Origin: Heligmosomoides polygyrus polygyrus
Taxonomy: Eukaryota; Nematoda; Chromadorea; Rhabditida; Heligmosomidae
Length of the DNA: 64,000 bases
Reading direction: 5' to 3'
NCBI GenBank assembly: GCA_947396885.1
Contig: OX377204.1
Span: 48,967,139 to 49,031,138, forward strand
Shown here piece after piece: positions 32,116 through 42,821 of this stretch (positions are counted from its first letter, which is position 1; each line of letters starts with the position of its first letter). Under the pieces are notes generated by a model. The model saw only the letters and a program-made list of their open reading frames with translations, had not been told where the DNA came from and ran no database searches. The position numbers were made by a program, and so were the translations under genes.

Positions 32116-32996
32116 AAATGTTACTTTAAGCGCATAAATTTGCGAAGTAACTTTGTAAAACCTAACACACTACTCTTCTCTACTAATTTGTATTATTCGT
32201 TATCGCAGTACCATTTGCGGGATTCTACTTAAGCGAACGTTTTATTCAGTATCACGTAGGCATCAGAGCATCACATCAAATTTGTCAGTTAATTTGCTGA
32301 GTCTCAACATTGCGAATGTATTATGTGCCCCAACGATGGATTCTCTATCATATTTTCCTAGAAGTGTATTCTGGCGTCATATCTATTTCCATGTAGTGTT
32401 GCAAGACTAATTTCATTCATATTCCTGCAAAAAGCAGGCATGAAAGGGAATTCCGAAAGACAAGCAATGCATCGCTGCCAACTTCAAAGCGCGAATTTCA
32501 AACGGGCGTTAATGCTAGCGGTGAATACCAGTGGTGCTACGCGAACGTCAGAAAAGGGCCCCGATTGCCTCATCAGATTCGGATTACTCGGAACAGGCCA
32601 GGTAATCAAAGGTTCAATGTCTATGCTCAGCTACGAAACTGACTTAACACCACACTCGCTGCCCTTGCGTCGACTCTCCATCCCGGACGTTCAAACACAC
32701 TTCAATGACCGAGGTGGTGCCTCTGGACCTCCGGAACACAAACAGCATTTCTCGTTACTGCATACCGTGGACAGCTTCCGGTGGACTTTCCACCAAGGAA
32801 TATACACTTTCTTTGAAGAACGTATGCTGTTCTCTGAATAAGGGATCCATCCTGAGAACTGATGGACCCAAAGCAATGGGACGAAGGCGACAATGGTGAC
32901 GTTCAAAAGACTGAAGGGCGCTACTACCGCACCCCTGTGGTCAGGACAGGGAAGCAGTAGGTGCTAAGTCCGTCGTTTGTATCGCTAAATATGTAC
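32116..32996. other. no recognised feature
   Basis: A 133-codon frame at 32440-32841 is open but has no domain I can name. No repeats shared with the window. Confidence 0.4.
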
Positions 32997-32998
32997 TA

Positions 32999-33075
32999 CA
33001 GTACGGCCGCTAAAATTCAACCAAATGGCGATTGCGACGTTTTTTGCGCGTCGCATCATGATAATTTGTAGCAAA
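32999..33075 (+). mobile_element. lone terminus of the CAGTACCG long-inverted-repeat family
   Basis: After TA (32997-32998), CAGTACGGCCGCTAAAATTC, ATTGCGACG and GCGTCGCATCATGATAA match the outermost ~85 bp of the 36577-39497 element with several substitutions. The opposite end was not found, so this is a solo or truncated copy. Confidence 0.75.
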
Positions 33076-33200
33076 TAAATTCCGCGGAGGGCTTTGTATC
33101 TCAAATTCCTCTTTAAACTGATACGCACCCGGGGCGATGGCGTAGAAAGGAGGCCGCATGCTGAAATACACATGTCGATACGGAATAGTACAATCATCGA

Positions 33201-33204
<4 letters not shown>

Positions 33205-33243
<39 letters not shown>
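33205..33243. repeat. AT dinucleotide microsatellite
   Basis: About 19 consecutive AT repeats. Confidence 0.97.
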
Positions 33244-33244
<1 letters not shown>

Positions 33245-34311
33245 GTTTATAGACCAAATTAAATTATTAACAGGGACTACTCCTAGGCAACGCTAACACA
33301 AAACTGCATGTGTGAAGAAGTAGAAAGAGTAAAAAGATATTAAAACAATGCAAAACTTCAGAGACGATGAAAAAACTAACTTTGAAGATTCTGACCAATA
33401 AATCGATCATCTGGATATCGCTTTATTAAGAAGAATAAAGTAGTAGTAGGTAAAGACATGTAAAAAAATGTAAGACGATTTCAAGACGGAGTGTTAGGGT
33501 CTCTTTAATAACCAGGAATGGGTAATCCTATGGACGGGTCCACTGGATTTTGTGTAAATAGCTGAGTAATCTGAGCAAATAAAAGCGCCTAATAACGACC
33601 ATGATGAGGTTGGGTAGACTCTGTTTTCAGCTGCTGTTGAAAATAAAAGCGTTCGCTGCTCTCACCGACACACCTTATTTCAACGCTATCACCATCTCTC
33701 AACAGCTCTCTTCAAAGGATGCGGGAGATTATAGACCACATTCAAAGAGAACCTGCATCCCTCGACCAACAGTTGCCTGATTCGTCAGAACGAATTGTCT
33801 AAGTGTTGCGTCCGATCCTACCAGGGATATTACAAGTTTCACATCATCAGACTTGGCTGCTTCATCAACTTGAGAGAAGTGGTGGCTCATCATGTGCACA
33901 TGGAAAGTACCTCGAGTTGATCAGTGTGCGTAGAAGAAAGGTGGAAAATGACGGCGTTGCTTGCAAATCCACTTCTTATTCCACCTCTCCAAAAACGCCC
34001 AATTAAGCGCAGAAAGCGAACGCGCGTTGACGAAGGGTAGTTCCAGGAAAATCCGAAAAGGAATGGAAAGAATTGCGGCTGAAAACCTCGCTGAGCGGAC
34101 CCGCTTTTCACTCTACGCATTCCATCATCCGTGGTGCGGAAAAGGTTCCCGTGGGAGCCGATTTTCACTCGTTCCACGCATCACTACTCGAGTTCGGCTG
34201 GACAGAACTGAAGCGTGAAAAATTGGTCTGTGGAATAACAAGTTCAGGGTGCCAGAAGCATTAATAAGACGCTCGAGCATAAATGATGGAAAACTCCACC
34301 ATTTCAGATTA
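33245..34311. other. no recognised feature
   Basis: No gene recognised. Frames of 60-95 codons overlap on both strands without known domains. Confidence 0.4.
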
Positions 34312-34597
34312 AACGATAAACGATAATGGACGGCGCTACATAATCCCTTTTGGGATGCGAACGCGCATTCTACTTCTACGGGATGTCGTATGAATGCGCA
34401 TTTGGCCATACAATGACTTGCGGCGGCCAGCCGATGAACAAGTCAGCGTTTCATCCTTCCCAGACACGCCTTGCACCAATTCACCAACCCAGGAGGGAAG
34501 GAAGACTTGGTTGGCCTGGACAGGAAATCCGAACCAAGAACTTGGCAACGGGTGCACGCGACAGTCGGCACCTATTTCGACTGTGCTACACGCGCCC
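34312..34597 (-). mobile_element. tRNA-headed SINE, copy 1
   Basis: Minus-strand SINE. Its head (right side, GGGCGCG) has a Pol III A box that is recognisable but mutated in this copy and a B-box-like GGTTCGGATT; the tail (left side) is a short GTTTATC-type repeat. The flanks CCATTTCAGATTA (34299-34311) and CCATTTCATATTA (34596-34608) form a 13-bp target duplication with one mismatch. It is slightly more diverged than the other four copies and lacks a short GGAGGCGAC block. Confidence 0.9.
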
Positions 34598-34608
34598 ATT
34601 TCATATTA

Positions 34609-35160
34609 TACAACCAATAACCCTCTCGTCACCAACGTTAATGCACAAGCGCGTAGCCACATCTGCTAGCCTTAAGTGTAAAGTTTAGGCTACCATCAAA
34701 AACGTAAGATCTCTCTGAGAAAAGTACGAAACGTGGATGAAAAAGAGAAAACGTAGATAAACCGAGCAATCCTAGAAACATTTGTACCTTGTATTTGTGT
34801 TGTCAGTTAACTGGAACCACGCCTCTTTGTGAAGCACAGAAATTAACAGATCCATTGGGCGGCCAATGCAAGCCACTGTGTAGGCCGACGGTGATTTCAA
34901 ATGAGCTCAGTGACATTGAACACTCGCTCCTGGTCTGCTCCTAGTGAAAATCGGAGTCTTGAAAGGAGGGCGCGAATGCATAAGTGCTGACACTGACCTT
35001 TTGAAAGAAACGCACACACAAAGCAACATGCTGAACTACAGCAGATCGGCAAAAGTCAGAGCGAAGACTTTATAGCTAGCGGAACAAAAACTCTTTAAGA
35101 ACAAAAAAGTTCCACTCTTATGGGACACGCGAGTTGTGATAGAAATGCAACCAAAGCTTA
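34609..35160. other. no recognised feature
   Basis: No gene or repeat recognised. Confidence 0.45.
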
Positions 35161-35220
35161 GAGTGTTAATACTGCTGTGCCAAACGAGGTTATAAGTGGA
35201 TCAGTTTATAGAGCGGCCTA

Positions 35221-35247
35221 ACGTTTCCGCCCGTTCGTCGTCTTCGG
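35221..35247 (-). other. hammerhead-like motif in left arm of inverted Penelope-like termini
   Basis: The minus strand reads CCGAAGAC..GAACGGGCGGAAACGT. It differs from its partner at 35463-35490 at about four positions. Confidence 0.35.
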
Positions 35248-35462
35248 AGGCCTAAAAGTGGTTCAAGACTTTAGATTTGTCACTTACCCGACCAACCGAT
35301 ATCGACATAGATGCCGAAGATCCCATGCTTGAAATCCACCCGCATTGTGAGCTATAGAGCGACCGGTAGTGACAAAAATGAAACTGGTAAACACTCAGTA
35401 TAGTCGAGGAGGAGCTTGGTCGAGTAGGTGACAAATCTACAGTCTTGAACCATTTTTAGGCC

Positions 35463-35490
35463 TCTGAAGACGACGAACAGGTCGAAACGT
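35463..35490 (+). other. hammerhead-like motif in right arm of inverted Penelope-like termini
   Basis: CTGAAGACGACGAACAGGTC then GAAACGT. The stem is GAC/GTC, closing next to GAAAC. Same layout as 25392-25418. Confidence 0.35.
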
Positions 35491-36174
35491 TAGGCCGCTC
35501 AATAAACTGATTCACTATAACCTTGCCTGGCACAGCAGTACTATCACTCTGAAAAATGGCGAGGTTTTACGAAGAGAGAACTTGGGGAATGAAAAAATAA
35601 AATAAAATAAATGCATTATTTAGGATAACAATTGATTATTAACTTCCAGAGTGCACCTATGTACTTTGACGACGAAGACGCTAGACGCTCGTTTATTTAT
35701 TTATTTTATTTTATTTACTGACGTGTAATATAAGCACACGTAAAAAAATCTAAAAAGATACGAGTCAAAAACAAACATCAGACAAACAGTAACACTTAAA
35801 AAACCAACAGGAGACGGAGAGAAGAAAAGAGAATTTAGTTAGTCTTGTTGAGATAATATAAGCTATTGACAAACAGATCTGAACAGAGCAACAACCATCA
35901 AATTTAACCAAACATTTTGCGAGTAATAAGATTTTGAAAAGCTTGAACAGATAGTCCTAGGATATCTTCCTCTTCACTAAGTAATTTGTTGAACTCCCGT
36001 AGGTTTCTATACGTAAAGAAATTTGACCTAATCTGGGATTTTGCCACATGGATATAAAGTCTGAGCCTTCCCCTTCTTGACGTCGTTAGTGGTGCACCAA
36101 AAAAAGTTACTGGATCAACTGAAACGCTTTTTGTCAGAATCTTAAACATCATAATCAGATCTACTTTCCTACGT

Positions 36175-36244
36175 CTGTTCTGAAGGGTTTGAAGACCAAG
36201 GTGCCTGGCCTGTTCTGAAGGGTTTGAAGACCAAGGTGCCTGGC
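36175..36244. repeat. 35-bp tandem duplication inside the LINE
   Basis: Copies at 36175-36209 and 36210-36244 are identical. The length is not a multiple of three, so it shifts the LINE reading frame and duplicates the LGLQTLQNR-encoding block. Confidence 0.95.
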
Positions 36245-36576
36245 CCTCCTTATGCCGTTAGGAACGGCGTTATAATCTCTTTCAAAACATCTCATATATA
36301 GCTTCCGAGTGAAACTATTTTGGACACTTTCGAGCAGCTCTATATCTTCCTTTCTAAATGGGTTACATACTGTTATTCCAAACTCCACTATCGGACGAAC
36401 GTTAGATTTGTATGCTTGTAAAAGTAATTTTGGGTCATCCGTACGCAGAATCTTAAACAACAAGTAGGTCTTGTAATTTGCTTTCTTCACGATTGCGTTG
36501 TAGTGGTTTTTGAAGTCGAGGTTGTGCGATATCAAAAAACCTAAGTCGCGAACTTCCTTGACAGGTTGTAAAATAC

Positions 36577-39497
36577 AGTACCGCCGCTAAACGCTCAACC
36601 AATTGACGTTTGCGACGCAAAAACGCGTTTTTTGCGTCGCATCATGATAACTTTGTTCAAAATAAAGATTTTCTCACGAAAACTCACAAATGCTTTAAGC
36701 ACCATCCTAGCTTTCATTTGGCATGCGACCGCTTCTCAAAATTTGCAGGAAGCCTTAAAATCAGCATCTAAATTAAGGAGGCTCTTAACTGCTTTGACCT
36801 GACCTACCACCGTTGCCGAGCCTCGCCTAATTGTGTCCCCAGGCACTCCCAGTCGAATTCTAAATTTTTAAACATAATTAAATTTGATTTATCTGCCGTT
36901 TATGTCCTTACCCTTGTTACGACAATTCATATGATAGGAAACTTGATCGGAATATGTCCATTTTGAGATTGCTTCAAGATCGGCGATTTCGGTTACTTGA
37001 ACGAAAGAATTCTCAGTCAGAAAGCAGTGATGTAGCTTGCTGTTTGACTATTTTAGAGTTGATAAAAATGGCATAAAAAATTTATGTTTCAAGGTAATTT
37101 TAAGCATTTGCATGCTGGTTGCAAACTGTCGGAGCTGCAAGTAAGCGAACGTTGCATAGGCGGATCGACGGATTTAGGCGTTAATATCTAAGCTCTGAGC
37201 GTTTGCATTATTCTGAGAACGTGTGTACTAGCTAGACACATTGTAGAGACTTACTTGGGTCGAATATCGAGAAACCAGGTAATCAGGTGACAGAATTTCA
37301 GCCAGTTAAAGTGACGACTTTGTTCGAAAGTGTGACTGTGCTTCAGCACCGTTTCCTGCTCACTCCTCGCAGAGTTAAAGCTGGCCAACAGAGCATTGCA
37401 ATTCCATGATTCTTTTCACCCACATTTTTCAATCATTCCGGACACTAATCATCTGTCGCACCAGTTCGAGCGCTGATGTAGAGGTCCTCTCCTGACATAA
37501 TTGCGCTGTCCGACATGCCCTACGGAGACATTGCACCCGACTGGGTGACCAACAAATCCCTCTTTTCCCTTTCTCATAGCTGCGGTCCTGTTCGACCTCA
37601 CTACAATTATCTGATATCAATGTCTGATAATTTTTTTGGGTTTTCCGGGTTACGTACGACGCACACTCCATAAACATTAAAATTGTGTCCCCAGACCCAG
37701 GGATCCCCAAAATCTGCAGTCATGCTACCAGCTTTATCATGAGTGCTTACCAGCTTTACCACTTATGATAAGCTGCTCCACTACGCATAATTTTCTGAAT
37801 AAAGAAATAAAATGAGAACGAGCTAATTCTGCTCAATAACAGCTACTGAAACTTCTTTACTTGTATCCAGCGCTGCTACGAGCCAAGAAATAATAGATTA
37901 ACACATAAATTAAATTGTTGCAAAGCACTTAGTTTCGTCCTGTTCAAAAATCAAGAATAATGTTTAATTTGAGGGTCTGGAGCAACAAAGTTGCAACAGG
38001 GAAATTACCATTGCATTGCCTATGTTTATAGGAACAGCAATACCTGGCCTAACTAGTGGTCTGAATAATGAAGCCACGTCCAAGTATTTATTGTTTTTTG
38101 AGCCATGGAAAACTTGTTTCCACGACTTTCACTTCATATGATCATTTCCATAGGAACGTTCGTATTTTAGATTACGTATATATTTGGTTTATATTCTCAA
38201 ATCTGTTGAGATACACAACTCCAAAATGTGAAAATCAGAGCGGGGGCTCTATTCTTCTCCACCACTTCCATAAAACTCGTTTAAATGATCTCGAAACGAG
38301 AGCTTTAAACACAGTTCCCTTTACAGTGTGATTGAAGAAAACTACCTCGAATTGCTGCCGTAACAGTAAAGCGATTAGTGAGAAAAACGTACAAGGTGGA
38401 CCATTCGATCTAGACTTGCGTCGTCTGAACATTCATTAAGAATTGATAGCATGAAGAGTTGCACGAAGTCGAACAGGACCGCAGCTATGAGAAAGAGAAA
38501 TGAGGGATTTGTTGGTCACCAAGTCGAGTGCAATGTCTCTGTAGGGCATGTCAGGTCAGCGCAATTATGTCAGGAGAGGACCTCTACATCAGCGCTCGAA
38601 CTGATGCGACAGATGATTAGTGTCCGGGTTGATTGAAAAATTTGGGTGAAAAAAATCATGGAATTACAATGCTCTGTTGGCCAGCTTTAATTCTGCGAGG
38701 AGTGAGAGGAGTGAGCAGAAAACGGTGCTGAAGCACAGTCACACTTTCGAATAAAGTCGTCACTTTAACTGGCTGAAATTCTGTCACCTGAGTACCTGGT
38801 TTCTCGGTATTCGATCCACGAAGTCTCTACAATGTGTCTAGCTAGTACACACGTTCTCAGAATAATGCAAACGCTCAGAGCTTAGATATTAACGCCTAAA
38901 TCCGGCGATCCGCCTATGAAACGTTCGCTTACTTGCAGCTCTGACAGTTTGCAACCAGCATGCAAATGCTTAAAATTACCTTGAAATATAAATTTTTTAT
39001 GCCATTTTTATCAACTCTAAAATAGTTAAACAGCAGGCTACATCACTGCTTTCTGACTGAGAATTCTTTCGTTCAAGTAGCCGAAATCGCCGATCTTGAA
39101 GCAATCTCAAAATGGACATATTCCGATCAAGTTTCCTATCATATGAATTGTCGTAACAAGGGGAAGGACATAAACGGCAGATAAATCAAATTTAATTATG
39201 TTTAAAAATTTAGAATTCGACTGGGAGTGCCTGGGGACACAATTAGGCGAGGCTCGGCAACGGTGGTAGGTCAGGTCAAAGCAGTTAAGAGCCTCCTTAA
39301 TTTAGATGCTGATTTTAAGGATTCCTGCAAATTTTGAGAAGCGGTCGCATGCCAAATGAAAGCTAGGATGGTGCTTAAAGCATTTGTGAGTTTTCGTGAG
39401 AAAATCTTTATTTTGAACAAAGTTATCGTGATGCGACGCAAAAAACGCGTTTTTGCGTCGCAAACGTCAATTGGTTGAGCGTTTAGCGGCGGTACTG
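36577..39497. mobile_element. 2.9-kb long-inverted-repeat element (CAGTACCGCCGC ends, TA target)
   Basis: Arms 36577-37596 and 38468-39497 (~1.02 kb each) are near-identical reverse complements; the outer 200 bp differ at about two positions. The loop of ~870 bp has only short frames and no transposase motif that I recognise. TA at 36575-36576 and 39498-39499 is the target duplication: removing the element and one TA gives a continuous LINE reading frame. A subterminal palindrome (GCGACGCAAAAACGCG with its complement) lies ~40 bp inside each end. TA targets are used by Tc1/mariner and some other superfamilies, but the terminus is not the usual one, so classification is open. A non-autonomous foldback-like element is the simplest reading. 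Confidence 0.92.
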
Positions 39498-40582
39498 TAG
39501 ATCCCTGTAAGTTGTATAATATCATTTGATCTTTGTCTCGGGGTGCAACTATGAGATATTTGGTCTTTTCCGCAGAAAGCGGTAGTTCCCAATCCCTGGA
39601 CCATTGATCCACGTAGTTAATTGCTGCCTGTAGGGAGTCTGAATCTTCCTTCTTCTTAGCGGCCTTATAAATTTTTATATCGTCAGCATAAACCTTGCAA
39701 GAGACACTAAAACGCGAAATTTCAACAGGAAGTTCATAGGTATAAATAGCAAACAACAAGGGAGAGAGAACTCCACCTTGTGGAACGCCACTGTAAGTTG
39801 AAAAAACCGGCGAAAATTCGTCTTTTACCCTGACTTGGAACCTTCTGTCCGATAGAAATTCTTTCACCCATCTGACAATCATTGGATGTATTCCTAACAT
39901 ATTCATCTTTAAAAGTAACTTACACGTAGGTATGGAACCTTATCGAATGCTTTCATAAAGTCAAAATAAACTACATCAGTTCGTACTTTATCTTCAAGGG
40001 CACTGGTCCAATCATTTAAAGCTGTAAGCATCGCAGTTTCAACAGACTTACCCTCTAAAAACCGAACTGATTCTCAGATATAATATCTTGTTCCTTATGG
40101 TGTTCCGTGATATTCTTTTTGACAATTTGTTCGAAAATTCTAGCTAGAACCGATGTAATGCTGATGGGCCTGTAGTTTTTTGGGTCAGAAGCCGGAGATT
40201 TCTTCAGAACAGGAGTTACAAGTGCATGCTTCCAGCGGGTAGGCACTTCAGCATTCATATAGCTTAAATTGAAAATATGTTCCAGTGGCGACACTATGCA
40301 TTCACTTACGTTTTTAAGGAAAACCAATGGTATGAAGTCTGGAGATGTCGATGAAGACTTTGGCCATTTATTCAGAATGTCTGCTATATCACTCCTGTGA
40401 AACCATAAAAATGGCCGCATAGGAGGGAATAAACTTGAGTGGTTTACATCATTCACGCATTGCAAAACCGTCGAAAAGTGGCTCTTTCGATAGTAAGCGG
40501 CAAAACAAACCTCTTCGACCCCTTCTCTCTTACGATCATTGGTTTCCTCCCCTTCTTCTCTTTTTCGAAAATTAATGGGCAT

Positions 40583-40957
40583 AAAAATTCATCAGATCCT
40601 TCCCTATAGTATACTTTCTGGGGGATATTCTCAAGCTAATTACAGACGTACCTCGGAAAATTTAAACCAAGAGTTTTTAAAGCGATTTTACGGTAGTCAC
40701 AATGTCGCAGCCGTTTCGAGACAGCAATTTTTTCCTGTTGTTGGTGGCGACGTCCGTTTCTGTTAGAGTTGCCATAAGAAACCCCCGAAAGTGGTGAGCC
40801 GGACGCGGATACACGACTCCTGCGACAGGCTTTTGTGACAAGCCCGCCGATGGAGACTTGCACTGCGGAAACAAGGCCCACTGCAGAAGCTGCTCAACTG
40901 GGCAAAGCTGCCGTATAACCAACGTCAAAAGCTGCTTTCCACAGCTGCTAATACATC
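40583..40957. other. no recognised feature
   Basis: Junction between the truncated LINE and an RTE relic. No feature recognised. Confidence 0.4.
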
Positions 40958-41605
40958 CGGTCAACCTCATTGCTGGCGTTCAAGAAGACTCCGCACTGTC
41001 GCCGCTTGTGTTCATCGTCGTAATGGACATGTCATGAGGGATCTTCAACATCGATATCCCTGATGATTGATGCGATGATTGTCTCAGAAGGCCGAGCTGG
41101 TTTGCAGAATCACATGCAGACTTGGAGTGATCGACTCGTAGCCTTCAGACTGCGTCTGAATGCCAATAAGACGGAGTGCCTGACGAACGACGAGAACGAC
41201 AGGCAGTCGATCAGTGGACGGTGTCGAACAGCCAAGAGCGGATGCTTTCAAGAGAAGCGTCGACCAAGCGTCGTGGAGATGAAAATGCTCCGTTGGAGGC
41301 GCGGCATCATGCGAATGGACCGCGTTCGTAACGTTGCATACGGCCGTTTTCGTTCCCATTTAGCTCAAGATGCGCGAGAGCCGTCCAAGATGGTCCGCTA
41401 ACGTTTTGAGCGTTAGCGAAGAGTCCATTGCGAAGAGGGGACTGCAGCTGGATGTTCAAGGTAGGAGATGCCGTGGAAGACCTAGGTAACGCTGGATGGA
41501 CAGGTTACACAACGACCTGGACGCAGCCGATCTCCAGCCGACAGAAATAAACGACGATCACATTCCAGGCAAGCGGTTCCTGCCTCGTACTGACTCGTTT
41601 TCTTA
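40958..41605 (+). pseudogene. RTE-type LINE C-terminal RT relic
   Basis: A degraded plus-strand RT, read with several frameshifts. It shows GVQEDSALSPLVFIVVMDM (motif B, with QED for HQG), a worn ADD-like motif C followed by VSEGRAGLQNHMQTWSDRL and FRLRLNANKTECLT (about 41063-41195), KMLRWRRGIMRMDRVRN (about 41285-41335) and RWMDRLHNDLDAADLQP (about 41490-41545). This order matches the 'GSALSPLLF..MD / YADD / KTEYLT / ETKMLRW..G..RMDRIRN / RW.D' C-terminal layout of a nematode RTE subfamily distinct from the copies at 1.9 and 54.7 kb. Not coding. Confidence 0.85.
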
Positions 41606-42019
41606 AACTTTTGGGCGTTCAACATCTTCTCGAAGCATACACGAAGTCTGCTCTCGAAATCTGTGCGCTGTTTCGCACATGATGCGCCGTAATTGATTGA
41701 TCAATTAGATATATAAATTCATAGACAGCGCTACATTTAGACAAAAACAGAAGGAGGAAATAGGCTTCTACGCTTCTATGCTTCAAGTTCAAGGCGTCCT
41801 GGCCTGGTGATAGAGGATTTGAAAGCGAGGCGATGCCTCCATCGCCTAGAAAAAATAACTGCAGAAGCACTAAAAATTTAGGCAGACATATGTTCAATGC
41901 AATAATCCACCCTGGTGCCTTAAGGCAGAGGAGGAACCTTCGTTCACATTAGCTCTACCCGTCGTTATTGACGGGCACAACAACGTATTATGCAGTGCAA
42001 ACCTTGCACAAAGAAGGAT
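41606..42019. other. no recognised feature
   Basis: No gene or repeat recognised. Confidence 0.45.
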
Positions 42020-42029
42020 AATTTGCGGA

Positions 42030-42325
42030 TAAAGGATAAAGGATAAAGGACGGCGTTACTCAATCCCTTCTGGGATGCGCCAGCGCATTCTACTTCTACG
42101 GGATGTCGTGGAGGCGACATGAATGCGTATTTGGCCATACAATGACTTGCGGTGGCCAGCCGATGAACAAGTCAGCGCTTTATCCTTCCCAGATAAGTCT
42201 GGTACCAATTCACCTACCCCGGAGGGATGGAAGGCTTAGTTGGCCTGGGCGGGAAATCCGAACCAGGAACCTGGTATCGGGTGCACGCGACAGTCCCGCC
42301 TCCTCCGACTGCGCTACACGCGCCC
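42030..42325 (-). mobile_element. tRNA-headed SINE, copy 2
   Basis: Minus-strand copy with a perfect 10-bp target duplication, AATTTGCGGA, at 42020-42029 and 42326-42335. Head GGGCGCGTGTAGCGCAG contains a Pol III A box (TAGCGCAGTCG), with a B-box-like GGTTCGGATTTCC ~45 bp later. The body carries no frame of its own. The tail on the left is (TTTATCC)n on the transcribed strand. Length ~296 bp. Confidence 0.95.
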
Positions 42326-42821
42326 AATTTGCGGAACATTTGGAAAAGAGACATCCCGTAAAACGAAATATGTTGGCACTAGACCCTTGTGGAGATCTCG
42401 GACCGAGGGTCTCGCATTGGTGCACATGAAGTGTCTGCACCTTCGACTGCAACACATCTAGCATGCCATTTGAGGCACATTATAGTGAACTAGGAGCTGA
42501 AGCTCTACCTCATTGTGTCTTACAAACACACTTCCAACATGATCTTATGTTTTTCTACTTTTTTTACTGAGAAGACCTCTACAATGCAGATCTCTGCCTT
42601 TGAGGGAGGTTGCTGAAAAATTCCTCCTCCGATTGGTAATCTCTGCTCCGGTTTTCCGAAGAAATGTGCAGTTCTTGAATTTACTGAAATTGTTAGGACT
42701 GAAGGAAATCATCTTTAATGGTATTTAGATGTTAACTTTAACTGGAACTTTTTCACCGAGCTGATACATGAAGAGCGATGTCAAGCTATAATAAACGTGG
42801 TGTGCGAGAGATGCTGTCGAT

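Larger units (their letters stand above)
35163..35545. repeat. inverted pair of Penelope-like 3' terminal segments
   Basis: Arms at about 35163-35285 and 35418-35545 are reverse complements of each other, at ~90% by eye. Each includes the CTGAAGA...GAAACGT-type motif and CGGCCTAACGTTT / CTGCTGTGCCA blocks. The ~130-bp spacer shares GCATTGTGAGCTATAG..GACCGGT with the 3' region of the Penelope-like copy at 24.7-25.5 kb (about 25150). This suits inverted terminal repeats (pLTRs) left after loss of the coding part. No RT or GIY-YIG sequence remains. Confidence 0.7.
35692..40582 (-). pseudogene. CR1/jockey-group LINE split by a 2.9-kb DNA element
   Basis: A minus-strand LINE occupies 39500-40582 and 35692-36574. 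RT blocks in order are RSDIADILNKWPKSSSTSPD, FNLSYMNAEVPTRWK, NYRPISITSV (about 40400-40120), ENQFGF, VYFDFMKAFDKV (motif A, about 39970), YSGVPQGGVLSPLLFAIY (motif B, about 39800), VYADDIKIY (motif C intact, about 39690), LPLSAEKTKYLIV, then after the insertion PVKEVRDLGFLISHNLDF to the C terminus near 35904 and an (AAAT)n-like tail at 35692-35719. Frame breaks include one between motif A and MNMLGIHPM (about 39910) and a 35-bp tandem duplication at 36175-36244. The N-terminal endonuclease is absent, so the copy is 5'-truncated near 40582. Closest relative here: the LINE ending at 16521. Confidence 0.9.
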
